In this document: one piece after another, positions 5,995 to 13,532 of the stretch
Layout of the letters: every line of letters begins with the position of its first letter
Position numbering within the stretch: position 1 is the first letter of the stretch
Assembly: GCA_947448675.1 (NCBI GenBank)
Contig: CANFOR010000034.1
Span: forward strand, 1-16,493
DNA from: Betaproteobacteria bacterium
GTDB taxonomy: Bacteria; Pseudomonadota; Gammaproteobacteria; Burkholderiales; Burkholderiaceae_C
Direction: 5' to 3'
DNA length: 16,493 bases
Position numbers and translations under genes: made by a program
The notes under the pieces: model-generated
What the model was told of the DNA's origin: nothing
Databases searched by the model: none
Seen by the model: only the letters and a program-made list of their open reading frames with translations

Positions 5995-8900
5995 CTACAG
6001 CAGCAAGTCGAAGTTGCCCGCTTCTTGCGAGAGCTGGCGCACATGGGCCAGCAGGTCAGCGTCGAGGTAGGGTTTGGTCATGTAGACATCGACCCCGGCC
6101 TCTTGGGCCAGCGTGCGGTGTTTGTCGCCGGCGCGCGAGGTAATCATCACCACCGGCAGGCTGGCCCACAGAGGCAGCTCGCGCACGCGGCGGGTGAGTT
6201 CCAAGCCGTTCAAGTTGGGCATTTCCAGGTCGGTCAAAATCAATGCAGGCAGCTGCTTGCGCAGTTGCTCAATGGCTTCAAAGCCGTCATTGGCCAGCAC
6301 CACTTCGTAGCCTGCGTCTTGTAGCAATTGCTGCATTGCGCGGCGCACCGAGAGCGCGTCGTCCACCACCAAGATGCGGGTGCGCGGCGCGGCTTGGCGG
6401 CGCCGCAGCGCGGCCGAGGGCGCGAGTTTGGTCGAGCGCACCGAGCGTTCCATCTCGGCCACGTCGATCAAAAACAAGGGCTTGCCGTCGGGCCGCAAGG
6501 CTCCGGCCACCACACCGCGGATGCGCCGCGTGAGTTGGCCAATGTCTTGCAAAATCAGCTCGCGCGTGTCGAGCACGGCGTCAACCAACAGGGCCACCGG
6601 TCCCTCGGCACCTTTGACCAGCACGGTAGGGCGGCTGAGCGCGAAGTCGGCCTCTTCGTAGCCCAGCCACTGGCCAAGCACAAAGCTGGGGTAGCGTTGC
6701 AGCTCTTCGCCACTGCCGTACAGCGTCCACCACTGGCCACCCTCGTTCACCAATTCGGCTTGGCCCGCGTAGAGCACGTTGAGCACTTGGTCGGCGGCCA
6801 AGGCCAGCGATTCGCCAGCGCATTGCACGATCAAGGCTTGCGACACGCCACCCGAGGCCGGCACGTGCAGGGTAAAGCGGCTGCCTTGCTGGGCCGTGCT
6901 GTCGATGGCCAAGCGGCCTTTGAGCGCGGCGATGCGGTCGTTCACCACGTCCATGCCCACGCCGCGGCCCGACACTTCGGTGACGGTGTCGCGGGTGCTA
7001 AAGCCGGGGTGCAAAATGAGGCGACGCAGTTCTGCGTCGCTCAGTTGCATGCCGGTCGTAATCAAACCAAAGGCCTGGGCTTTTTGCGCAATGGCCGGCA
7101 GGTTCAGGCCCTGGCCGTCGTCGCTCACCACGATCTCGACCTCTTGGCCAACGCGGCTAAACAGCACGCTGATGTTGCCTTGCACGGGTTTGCCCAGAGC
7201 CATGCGTTCTGGAGCGCTTTCGATGCCGTGGTCCACCGCGTTGCGCAGCAGGTGCAAGAGCGGTTCGGTCAGGCGGCTCAAGACGTCGGCGTCGAGCGTG
7301 ACGGCCTCGCCTTGCACGCTCAGGGCCACGTCTTTGCCAGTGGCGCTGGCGGTTTGCGCGACGTTGCGGCGCAGGCGCGGCAAAATGGTTTTCACGGGCA
7401 CCAGGCGCGCTTGCAGCAGCTCGCGGTGCTGCTCCACCAAGGCATAGCCTTCGTCGCGCAGCAAGGTGGTGGCGTGTTCGCTGTCTTGGCGCAGGGTGCG
7501 CAGTAACTCTTGGCCGTCTTGTGCGGCTTCGGCAATGGCGCGCGACATCAGGTGCAGGGCGTCGTAGCGGTCAAGCTCCAGCGGGTCAAGGTCGCCGTCT
7601 TCTTGCTGCTCGCGCAGGGCCACGGCTTGGCCACCGACCAGGGTTTCGAGGTCGCGCAATCGGGTGGCCAGCAGGGCTTGGTTGCGCGCAGTGTTGTCGA
7701 TGTGGCTGGCCACATCGCTGAGCAATTGGGCTAAGCGTTGGCTGCTGACAATCGACTGCCCGGCGCGGCGCAGCAAGCGGCTCATGCGCTCGACGCTGAC
7801 GCGCAAGCTCGCGCCTTCACCGGCTTCAGCGCTGGCCGTTGCTGGGGCAGTGGGCGCTGCGCTAGTGGCAGTAACAGCAGCGGCAACTATGGGGCTAGCG
7901 GCCAGCTTGGCCAGCGGCACGGTCAGTGCAGTGTGGGTTGTGGGTTTTGCAGCGAAATTGGCTTGATTTTCAGAGGAAAAAGTGCCTGAAACGCGCTCTG
8001 GTTGTGCGTATGCAGCTATTAAATTTATAGCTTCATCGGCCGCTGTATCGACTACTTTGTGGGCCGCTTCATTAACCGCTGGGCTGGGCATTTGCACAGC
8101 GCGAGCCGCGTCGCTGTGCACGCTGTCGTCGCGGATGTGTTGCACCCAGCCGAGCAGTTTTTGCAGGGTTTGTTGTGCGCCTTGGGGCGGTGCTTCTTCG
8201 CCTTGCAAATGCGAAACCATGTGTTGCAAGCAGTGCACGGCTTCGATGCTGTCGCGCGCCATGGCGCTGGGCGCGCTGTGACCTGCGCGCACTTGGTCGA
8301 GCGCGTATTCCAAAATGTCTTCGAGCCGGTGCGCCATGCGGCCAATGCCGGGCAAACCAATGATGTTGCCGCTGCCTTTGAAGGTGTGGGCGATGCGCTG
8401 GGCTTCGAGCATCTCGGGCTCGTTGGTCTGTGCTTGGCGCCAGCGCTCTAGGGTTTCTTCAAGCCGCTCGAGCTGCTGCGGTGCATCGGCCATCAGGGCG
8501 TCGAGCAAGCCTGCGTCTACGTCGTCAAGCGCCAGGCTGACGTCTTCGGCGCTGGCTTCGGGCAGGGGCTCGGTGTGTGCGTCCTCTTGCGGCAGTGCGG
8601 GCGCGATGTTGAGCAAGGTAGCCAGCTCTGAGACCTGGAGCAGGCTGGGCGAGTGGGGGCAATTGCCATAGTACAAGCACATCGCTTGAACCACCTCGGG
8701 CAGTGCCGGCTTGGCCAAGTAAGCCTGCGCGTGGCCCAGCCAGTGTGCGATCCATGCTACATTTTTTGTAGCGCGCAGCAAAGGCGCGGGCTTGGCCTGG
8801 GCGGTACTTTGGCAAAAGCCATGAACGTATTGCAGAAACTCTGCCAAGCCATGCAGGCCGGCAATTTGCACCGCCTCGGCCGAGCGCTCGATAAAGCCCA

Positions 8901-9027
8901 GCATGTCGTCCAAGCTCTCGGGCGGCTGCAAGGGCTGGGCCTGCCAAGCCGCCAGCGTGAGCGTGGTGGCAGCCTCGTCCAACGCGAATTCTTCGCGCAG
9001 GGTGTCGAGCAAGTCGCCGATTTTCAC
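5995..9027 (-). CDS. Compact ChpA/CheA-type hybrid histidine kinase with C-terminal receiver
   Basis: Central kinase of the chemosensory operon: it autophosphorylates in response to the PilJ-type receptor and passes phosphate to receivers. The 1010 residues read as an N-terminal helical FimL/Hpt-like region without a phospho-His motif (about 1-140), then one Hpt domain with H214 in AHTFKGSG. A low-complexity Ala/Thr linker (about 300-405) and a dimerisation/P3-like helical region follow. The ATPase has N596 in LLHLLRNAVDHG, the G1 box DDGQG (636-640) and the G2 box GRGVGMD. Then come a CheW-like coupling domain (about 724-860) and a receiver (about 883-1000) with D889/D890, phospho-acceptor D933, T963 and K985. 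Pseudomonas ChpA is about 2500 aa with eight phosphotransfer domains, so this is a minimal version, closer in layout to cyanobacterial CheA-receiver hybrids. Start codon is GTG with no clear ribosome site. Last gene of the operon. Confidence 0.93.
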   Translation of the reverse strand: MKIGDLLDTLREEFALDEAATTLTLAAWQAQPLQPPESLDDMLGFIERSAEAVQIAGLHGLAEFLQYVHGFCQSTAQAKPAPLLRATKNVAWIAHWLGHAQAYLAKPALPEVVQAMCLYYGNCPHSPSLLQVSELATLLNIAPALPQEDAHTEPLPEASAEDVSLALDDVDAGLLDALMADAPQQLERLEETLERWRQAQTNEPEMLEAQRIAHTFKGSGNIIGLPGIGRMAHRLEDILEYALDQVRAGHSAPSAMARDSIEAVHCLQHMVSHLQGEEAPPQGAQQTLQKLLGWVQHIRDDSVHSDAARAVQMPSPAVNEAAHKVVDTAADEAINLIAAYAQPERVSGTFSSENQANFAAKPTTHTALTVPLAKLAASPIVAAAVTATSAAPTAPATASAEAGEGASLRVSVERMSRLLRRAGQSIVSSQRLAQLLSDVASHIDNTARNQALLATRLRDLETLVGGQAVALREQQEDGDLDPLELDRYDALHLMSRAIAEAAQDGQELLRTLRQDSEHATTLLRDEGYALVEQHRELLQARLVPVKTILPRLRRNVAQTASATGKDVALSVQGEAVTLDADVLSRLTEPLLHLLRNAVDHGIESAPERMALGKPVQGNISVLFSRVGQEVEIVVSDDGQGLNLPAIAQKAQAFGLITTGMQLSDAELRRLILHPGFSTRDTVTEVSGRGVGMDVVNDRIAALKGRLAIDSTAQQGSRFTLHVPASGGVSQALIVQCAGESLALAADQVLNVLYAGQAELVNEGGQWWTLYGSGEELQRYPSFVLGQWLGYEEADFALSRPTVLVKGAEGPVALLVDAVLDTRELILQDIGQLTRRIRGVVAGALRPDGKPLFLIDVAEMERSVRSTKLAPSAALRRRQAAPRTRILVVDDALSVRRAMQQLLQDAGYEVVLANDGFEAIEQLRKQLPALILTDLEMPNLNGLELTRRVRELPLWASLPVVMITSRAGDKHRTLAQEAGVDVYMTKPYLDADLLAHVRQLSQEAGNFDLLL
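8014..8032. repeat. Hairpin repeat AGCTAT-N7-ATAGCT inside the hybrid kinase gene
   Basis: Perfect 6-bp inverted repeat with loop TAAATTT, within the Ala/Thr-rich linker between the Hpt and dimerisation regions (residues about 332-338). It is markedly more AT-rich than the surrounding codons. It shares arm length, 7-base AT loop and GCG/TGC flank with the copies at 5484 and 8756. Confidence 0.5.
8756..8772. repeat. Hairpin repeat GCTAC-N7-GTAGC inside the hybrid kinase gene
   Basis: Perfect 5-bp inverted repeat with loop ATTTTTT, encoding residues 86-91 (ATKNVA) of the kinase. Read on the minus strand it is GCTAC-AAAAAAT-GTAGC, nearly identical to the topB copy at 5484-5500. Confidence 0.5.
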
Positions 9028-9035
9028 AGCGGGTT

Positions 9036-9047
9036 TTGCCTAGGCAA
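9036..9047. other. 12-bp perfect palindrome between receptor and kinase genes
   Basis: TTGCCTAGGCAA lies in the 44-base gap between the receptor stop and the kinase GTG, immediately upstream of the kinase start. It could be an mRNA hairpin affecting kinase translation or a protein site; nothing else supports either role. Confidence 0.35.
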
Positions 9048-9071
9048 GTGCGGCATGGGGTGCTGCATGCG

Positions 9072-11594
9072 TCAAGCCTGGTGGTCCGGGCCGTGCACTT
9101 TGAACTGCCCCACCACGCCCGACAAACGCTGGGCAAACTGCACCAGGGTGCGGGTAGCTTCGGATTGCAGCGCAATGGCGGCACTGGTTTGGTTGGTGTC
9201 TTCGTTGATGTCCAGCACGTTTTGCTGCAAGGCGCCGGCCAAGGCTTCTTGCTGCGCCGAGAAGGCAGCAATTTGCTGCACCAAGCCGACCAATTCGGTG
9301 GTGGCCAATTGGGTGGCGTTCATCTCTTGACCGGCTTGGCGCGCCAGCTCGGTTTGGGTCACCACATCGGTGATGAGGCGGTTCATGGTGAGCAGGGTTT
9401 CGTTGGTCTCGGCCTGGATGTTGTTCACCAGGGTGGAAATTTGCGCAGTGGCTTGGCGCGAGCTGTCTGACAGGCGTTGCACCTCTTGCGCCACCACGGC
9501 AAACCCGCGACCGGCTTCGCCCGCCGTAGCGGCTTGCATCGACGCGTTGAGTGAAAGCACATGGGTGCGCTCAGAGATGGTATTGACCAGCGCCACGGCA
9601 GAAGAAATTTCTTGCGAGCGCTCACCCAAACGCTTAAAGCGTTTTTCGGTTTCAGAGATCGATTCACGCAGCGAGTCCATACCGCGCACTGTGCCTTCCA
9701 CCGCGCTTTGCGCGGCCTGCGTCGCTGTGGCCGTGCGTTGCGCAGTTTCGTTGGAGGTGAGCGAGAGTTGGGCCACGTCGGTTAATTGCTGGGTGGTGCG
9801 ATTCAAAATTTCAGACATGGTGTCCAAAGAAATCCGTTCGCGCTGGGCAGCAGCCTCCACCACCAGGGATTGTTCCTGCAGCGACTCCGAGGTACGCTGC
9901 ACCTGGGTAGCTACGCTTTGCACTTCGCCCATAGCGCCACCAATTTCGTCGGCGAACTGGTTCACCGAGGCCGACACCGTGCCAATGATGTCTTCTGACA
10001 CAGGTGCACGAACAGTCAAATCTTTGTTAGACAACTGGAATACACCTTGCAACAAGCCAATGGCCGAGTTGTTGATGGACTCGTTCTCGTGGGTGGCTTT
10101 TTCGAGTGTGGCATTGCGCTCGTCGAGCAAATTGTCAAAGGAGCGACCCAGGTCGCCAATTTCATCTTGGGTTTGCAACAAGCTGCGCGCCTGGGTGTTG
10201 CCGCTTGCTACGGCTTGCACGGTTTCGGAGAGTTTGTTGATGGGTGCCAAGAACTGGCGAATAAACACCGTCACGGCAAAGCCCGCGATGGCCAGCACGC
10301 CTAGGGCGATCAAGAGCGCGCGCAAAAATGCCGAACGGTTGAGGTTGTTAATGGGCTGGTAGGCCTCGACCTCGTCGATCTTGGCAACCACGGCCCAGTT
10401 GAGGCCTTGCACCTTGAGAGGCGCAAAAGCGCCGATAGACAGTACCCCACGGTAGTCGACAAACTCGATCACGTCTGCTTTGCCTTCAGCAGCGCCTCGG
10501 GTAGCGTCAGAGTCGATCTTTACCAGGCCAATCGAAGAGGATTTTTTGTCGAGCAAAGCCTTGGTTTTTGCGTCCAATCGCGCGTCGAGTTGACTCAGGT
10601 AGCTGGCCTTGTCTTCAATGGCATAGCGGGCGTTGCTGCGCATGAGTTTGTCTTCCGCACCCACTACAAACACGTCACCAGAGTCGCCTAAACCGAGAGC
10701 TTTCCAGGTTTTATTAGAGCTGAGGGTTTCGGTAATTTTGTCGATCGGGTATTGAATGGCCATCACGCCAATTTGGCGTGCGCCGTCGTACAACGGCACG
10801 GCCGCGAAAGCGGCCTGGTCATCGTAAGAGGCCAAATAGGGTGCGAAATCGCTGAGGTAAGCGCTGCCCTCTTTGGCTGACTTCATTTTTTGATATGCCT
10901 CGGCCAACTTGGTGGTGGATGAGACGCCTTTGCCGGCAAGTTTGCTCGCAAAATCTAGTTCTTTGAACACCGTGTAAATCACCGTGTCGGTGTCGGTGTC
11001 GATCAAGAAAATATCGTAATAACCCGATAGCTTTTGTGCGCGTTCCAGGCCGGGGTGGTATTGCGCATGGGCCCGACCGTAGGGGAAGTCGGCAGCGGGC
11101 ATGACCATTTTTTCTTTTTGGCCTAAGGGGTTGGGGTTGTTGACAATAAACTCATTTTGCAAGATGACATTGCTTGCATCGAGTGCGGCAATGGCTTCGC
11201 CCATGGCGGGTGCGGCCTGTGGGTTGCGTTTGCTAAATTCTGGGTTGAATTGCTCTTTTACATAGCCCGCAATATTTTGCGCAGCATTGGCGGCACTGGT
11301 GTTTTTACCCAGGTCTTTTTCGACGTTATAAAAAGTGGCTTTAAATTGTTTAAACGCGTCAATGCTGGAGCGCTGTGCCGCTAGCACTTGCAAGGATTTC
11401 ACGCGCTCATTGAGCTCATCACCCACCTGCTGGCGCTTGGAGTCGCGCAAAGACACTAGTTGTGTTTTGACCTGGTTACCAATGGCATCCGCAGCCAAAC
11501 CCGAAGCACTTTGCCACAGAAAGAAAGAGGTCAGTGCAACGGGGATGAGTGTGAGGGCAACACCACCTAGCAGCATTTTTTGGCGAATATTCAT
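9072..11594 (-). CDS. PilJ-type methyl-accepting chemotaxis protein with large periplasmic sensor
   Basis: Inner-membrane chemoreceptor of the operon, 840 aa. TM1 is at about 8-29, a large periplasmic part spans about 31-420, and TM2 is at about 423-445. The periplasmic part contains GYYDIFLIDTDTDTVIYTVF (191-210) and GARQIGVMAIQYPID (271-285), which read like Cache-type sensor strands. A HAMP domain (about 446-495; FLAPINKL...DEIGDLGRSFDNL) and a second HAMP-like unit (about 511-550; LSNKDLTVRAPVSEDIIG) lead to the signalling helices. The hairpin tip, near SERTHVLSLNASMQAATAGE and GRGFAVVAQEVQRL (674-708), is of the PilJ type rather than the Tar/Tsr type. There is no CheR-docking pentapeptide at the C-terminus. 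Pseudomonas PilJ is about 680 aa, so the sensor part is expanded. GGAG (complement of 11602-11605), 7 bases before the ATG, fixes the start. The ligand is unknown. Confidence 0.93.
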   Translation of the reverse strand: MNIRQKMLLGGVALTLIPVALTSFFLWQSASGLAADAIGNQVKTQLVSLRDSKRQQVGDELNERVKSLQVLAAQRSSIDAFKQFKATFYNVEKDLGKNTSAANAAQNIAGYVKEQFNPEFSKRNPQAAPAMGEAIAALDASNVILQNEFIVNNPNPLGQKEKMVMPAADFPYGRAHAQYHPGLERAQKLSGYYDIFLIDTDTDTVIYTVFKELDFASKLAGKGVSSTTKLAEAYQKMKSAKEGSAYLSDFAPYLASYDDQAAFAAVPLYDGARQIGVMAIQYPIDKITETLSSNKTWKALGLGDSGDVFVVGAEDKLMRSNARYAIEDKASYLSQLDARLDAKTKALLDKKSSSIGLVKIDSDATRGAAEGKADVIEFVDYRGVLSIGAFAPLKVQGLNWAVVAKIDEVEAYQPINNLNRSAFLRALLIALGVLAIAGFAVTVFIRQFLAPINKLSETVQAVASGNTQARSLLQTQDEIGDLGRSFDNLLDERNATLEKATHENESINNSAIGLLQGVFQLSNKDLTVRAPVSEDIIGTVSASVNQFADEIGGAMGEVQSVATQVQRTSESLQEQSLVVEAAAQRERISLDTMSEILNRTTQQLTDVAQLSLTSNETAQRTATATQAAQSAVEGTVRGMDSLRESISETEKRFKRLGERSQEISSAVALVNTISERTHVLSLNASMQAATAGEAGRGFAVVAQEVQRLSDSSRQATAQISTLVNNIQAETNETLLTMNRLITDVVTQTELARQAGQEMNATQLATTELVGLVQQIAAFSAQQEALAGALQQNVLDINEDTNQTSAAIALQSEATRTLVQFAQRLSGVVGQFKVHGPDHQA

Positions 11595-11601
11595 AGCAAA
11601 A

Positions 11602-11605
11602 CTCC
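11602..11605 (-). promoter_or_regulatory. Ribosome binding site of the PilJ-type receptor gene
   Basis: GGAG on the minus strand, 7 bases before the ATG at 11594. It is the clearest Shine-Dalgarno sequence in this operon and supports the receptor start. Confidence 0.6.
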
Positions 11606-11624
11606 GATGATCGTGTGTAGGTTT

Positions 11625-12116
11625 TTATAGAACGGCAAGCTCGGCACCCATCATGTCGGTGAGCAGCTGCGGGTCTATGTCTAAAAAAGTGTGCCCGCGC
11701 TCATCTTGCGTACTACCGCGGCAAATGTCGCGCAGTCGGCTGGGTAGTTCCGCAGTTGCGTTGAGGGGTGCTGGCCAATAGCTGAGTTGAATGGGTGAGC
11801 CGCTGAACACAATGCCGAGTGCCGCCTGAGCATTCTCCGCATATTGCCCCCCCACTAGCAGGCGCGGGTTTTGCAGCGTGCCTGTCGTGGCTTGCGCTGG
11901 GTCTAAAAAACTGTGCAAGTCGATCACTGGAATAATCACGCCGTTGATGCTCGCCGCACCGAGCATCCAATGCGGAGCGCGTGGTATGGGCGTTAACTCG
12001 AATTGGTCAATAATTTGCCGCGCCCAGTCGAAATGAAAGGCCAAGGCCCATGGGCCACAGACTATGCCCTGCGCCAATTGCGTAACAGGCTCAGCAGCCG
12101 GAGCGGTCGTGGTCAC
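11625..12116 (-). CDS. CheW/PilI-like coupling protein
   Basis: A 163-aa cytoplasmic adaptor expected to bridge the PilJ-type receptor and the hybrid kinase. The CheW fold is visible from GIVCGPWALAFHFDWARQII (17-36; first strands) through LTPIPRAPHWMLGAASINGV (41-60), which is the conserved 'P..p.w..G..n..G.viPVIDL' core. It continues into IIPVIDLHSFL (61-71) and a C-terminal half that is more divergent than in standard CheW. The start is GTG, overlapping the upstream receiver gene by 4 bases (GTGA), a sign of translational coupling. Its stop is 30 bases before the receptor ATG. Gene order and size fit PilI. PilI versus a generic CheW cannot be settled from sequence alone. Confidence 0.85.
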   Translation of the reverse strand: MTTTAPAAEPVTQLAQGIVCGPWALAFHFDWARQIIDQFELTPIPRAPHWMLGAASINGVIIPVIDLHSFLDPAQATTGTLQNPRLLVGGQYAENAQAALGIVFSGSPIQLSYWPAPLNATAELPSRLRDICRGSTQDERGHTFLDIDPQLLTDMMGAELAVL

Positions 12117-12460
12117 ACTAGGGCAAGAATTTGATCGGGGGTATAGGGCTTGGTGACATAACCCTTAGCGCCTAGCATTTGCGCAAACACGCGGTCAACT
12201 TTTTGGTCTTTGCCAGTAACGAAAACGACTGGAATGCCTTTGGTGCTGGTGTCTTGCGTTAATTGGCGGGTCGCAGAAAACCCGTCTAAACCAGGCATGT
12301 TGACGTCCATCATGATCAGGTCGGGGCGCTCGGCTTTGGCAAAGGCCAGAGCTTCAGCACCAGAGACCGCAATGCGAACCAAATGCCCCGCAGCGGCAAG
12401 AATGTTTTGCAAATTTTGTGCATCTACAGGGGAGTCATCGACGACTAGAATTTTGCTCAT
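12113..12460 (-). CDS. Stand-alone CheY/PilH-like response regulator
   Basis: A single receiver domain of 115 aa. All phosphorylation residues are present: D8 and D9 in ILVVDDS, acceptor D52 in LIMMDVNMPGLDG, T82 in VVFVTG and K104 in YVTKPY. There is no output domain, so it should act as a diffusible signal to pilus motors or as a phosphate sink for the hybrid kinase, as PilH does. It is slightly shorter than typical (about 120 aa), ending at ILALV where its stop overlaps the next gene (GTGA). The ATG at 12460 is preceded by an AT-rich 38-base gap without a good ribosome site. Confidence 0.9.
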   Translation of the reverse strand: MSKILVVDDSPVDAQNLQNILAAAGHLVRIAVSGAEALAFAKAERPDLIMMDVNMPGLDGFSATRQLTQDTSTKGIPVVFVTGKDQKVDRVFAQMLGAKGYVTKPYTPDQILALV

Positions 12461-12498
12461 AAAAATACCAATTTAATATAAATACAGTGGAAGCAAAA

Positions 12499-13491
12499 CT
12501 ATTTGCTGTGGGTGCTGTGCTGCGAACTGAGGGAACTCATGCCGACTTGTGTTTGCTTAAAACCGCGCGCGACCTGCTCGTCGTGTGCAGAAAGTACTTT
12601 GAGCAATTCATCCTCTTTCAGCGGCTTGGTAAGGTAGGCATCGCAACCGGCCAAGCTGCCCCGAATTTTATCGATGCTGCCGCCTCGGCTGGTGAGCATA
12701 ACCACGATGGGTGCACGGCTGTTGGGGTATTTGCGCTGCTTAATGGCGCGACAAGTTTGGTAGCCGTCTAGGCCTTCCATCATCACATCTAAAAACACAA
12801 ATTTAAATTGATTCGACGCAATGCGCTCTAAGGCCGCTTCTCCACTGCTCACCAATTCGGTTTGAAAGCCGTAGCGTGGCAGGCGGCTGTGCATGAATTT
12901 CAAGGCAATGTCGCTGTCGTCTACTACCAAGATGCGATCTAGATTGGGTTCGGTAATTTCAGCGGACTTCGCTTTACTGATACCTAAAAAATTGGAGGCT
13001 TCAAATTGGCTATTGCCGCCGCGCGAGCCCGCGCCCTGGCGGACGCCACCGCGTGCACGTGCGGTGCTGGAGCGCGCAGATTTTTCTGCGGTGGTACTTA
13101 CTGCAGACACAACGCGTGGGGAACTCAGAGCGCTGGGCGCAAGCGTGGCTTCAAGAGGCAGGGCTTGCGCGGGGTTTACTGTAGGCCGTACCAAGCCATC
13201 TAAAACTTCGAGCACTCCTGAGAGTTTGATCGGCCTTGCCAGATTGGGCCAAGGTGCAGTGTTGCTGTTTGCCCCCACAAACAGTGCTTTTTGTGATGGC
13301 TTGAGATGGCCTGCAGCCCATTTGCTTGCCGTAGGACTAAGACCATTGATTAAGAATACCTGGGTCTGATCGGCTTCGGTAACCACCTGGTAACTCGGTT
13401 GCCTCCGGCTCGATAAACGAAAAAACGACTCTAACGCTGATTTTTCAAAAGCAGAAAAACCAAGTAGCAAAACAGTGGTAGTTTGGTTCAT
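12499..13491 (-). CDS. Two-domain response regulator: degenerate N-terminal receiver plus functional receiver (PilG/PatA position)
   Basis: The 330-aa protein has an intact C-terminal receiver (about 185-302): D191/D192 in ILVVDDSD, acceptor D235 in FVFLDVMMEGLDG, T267 and K289 in AYLTKP. The first 101 residues look like a receiver that has lost its chemistry. The strand VLLLGFS has no acidic pair, the acceptor position in VFLING appears to be Asn49, and ARPIKLSGVLEVLDGL resembles the last helix after the KP motif. A Ser/Ala/Arg-rich linker (about 105-165) joins the two. In pilGH loci this place is held by PilG, which is a single receiver. In cyanobacterial tax/pix loci it is held by a PatA-type protein with an extra N-terminal domain. 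The pseudo-receiver reading is inference from the pattern. Role: probably the output regulator of the pathway. Confidence 0.85.
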   Translation of the reverse strand: MNQTTTVLLLGFSAFEKSALESFFRLSSRRQPSYQVVTEADQTQVFLINGLSPTASKWAAGHLKPSQKALFVGANSNTAPWPNLARPIKLSGVLEVLDGLVRPTVNPAQALPLEATLAPSALSSPRVVSAVSTTAEKSARSSTARARGGVRQGAGSRGGNSQFEASNFLGISKAKSAEITEPNLDRILVVDDSDIALKFMHSRLPRYGFQTELVSSGEAALERIASNQFKFVFLDVMMEGLDGYQTCRAIKQRKYPNSRAPIVVMLTSRGGSIDKIRGSLAGCDAYLTKPLKEDELLKVLSAHDEQVARGFKQTQVGMSSLSSQHSTHSK

Positions 13492-13532
13492 ATGGCGTTT
13501 AGAAAAATTCAGTGTGTACCAAAACAGCGCAA

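Noticed and set aside
5854..6324. 156-codon plus-strand frame spanning the topB end and the kinase 3' end
   Set aside because: Overlaps two supported genes and the terminator-like gap; the Gly-Arg-Val repeats come from the 12-base tandem duplication.
6328..7506. 392-codon open frame antisense to the hybrid kinase gene
   Set aside because: It overlaps the ATPase and CheW regions of a clear gene; the His/Gln/Ala-rich translation shows no family motifs.
5484..8772. GCTAC hairpins as intrinsic terminators or CRISPR-like repeats
   Set aside because: They lie inside intact reading frames, are few and irregularly spaced, and have no spacers or downstream T-runs in a terminating context.
9370..10362. 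330-codon plus-strand frame antisense to the chemoreceptor gene
   Set aside because: Ser/Cys/Arg-rich shadow frame inside a gene with unmistakable receptor motifs; no ribosome site or domain.
12461..12498. AT-rich gap before the CheY-like gene as an internal promoter
   Set aside because: TATATT and TTGCTT are present on the minus strand but with spacing of about 10 bases, too short for a sigma70 promoter.
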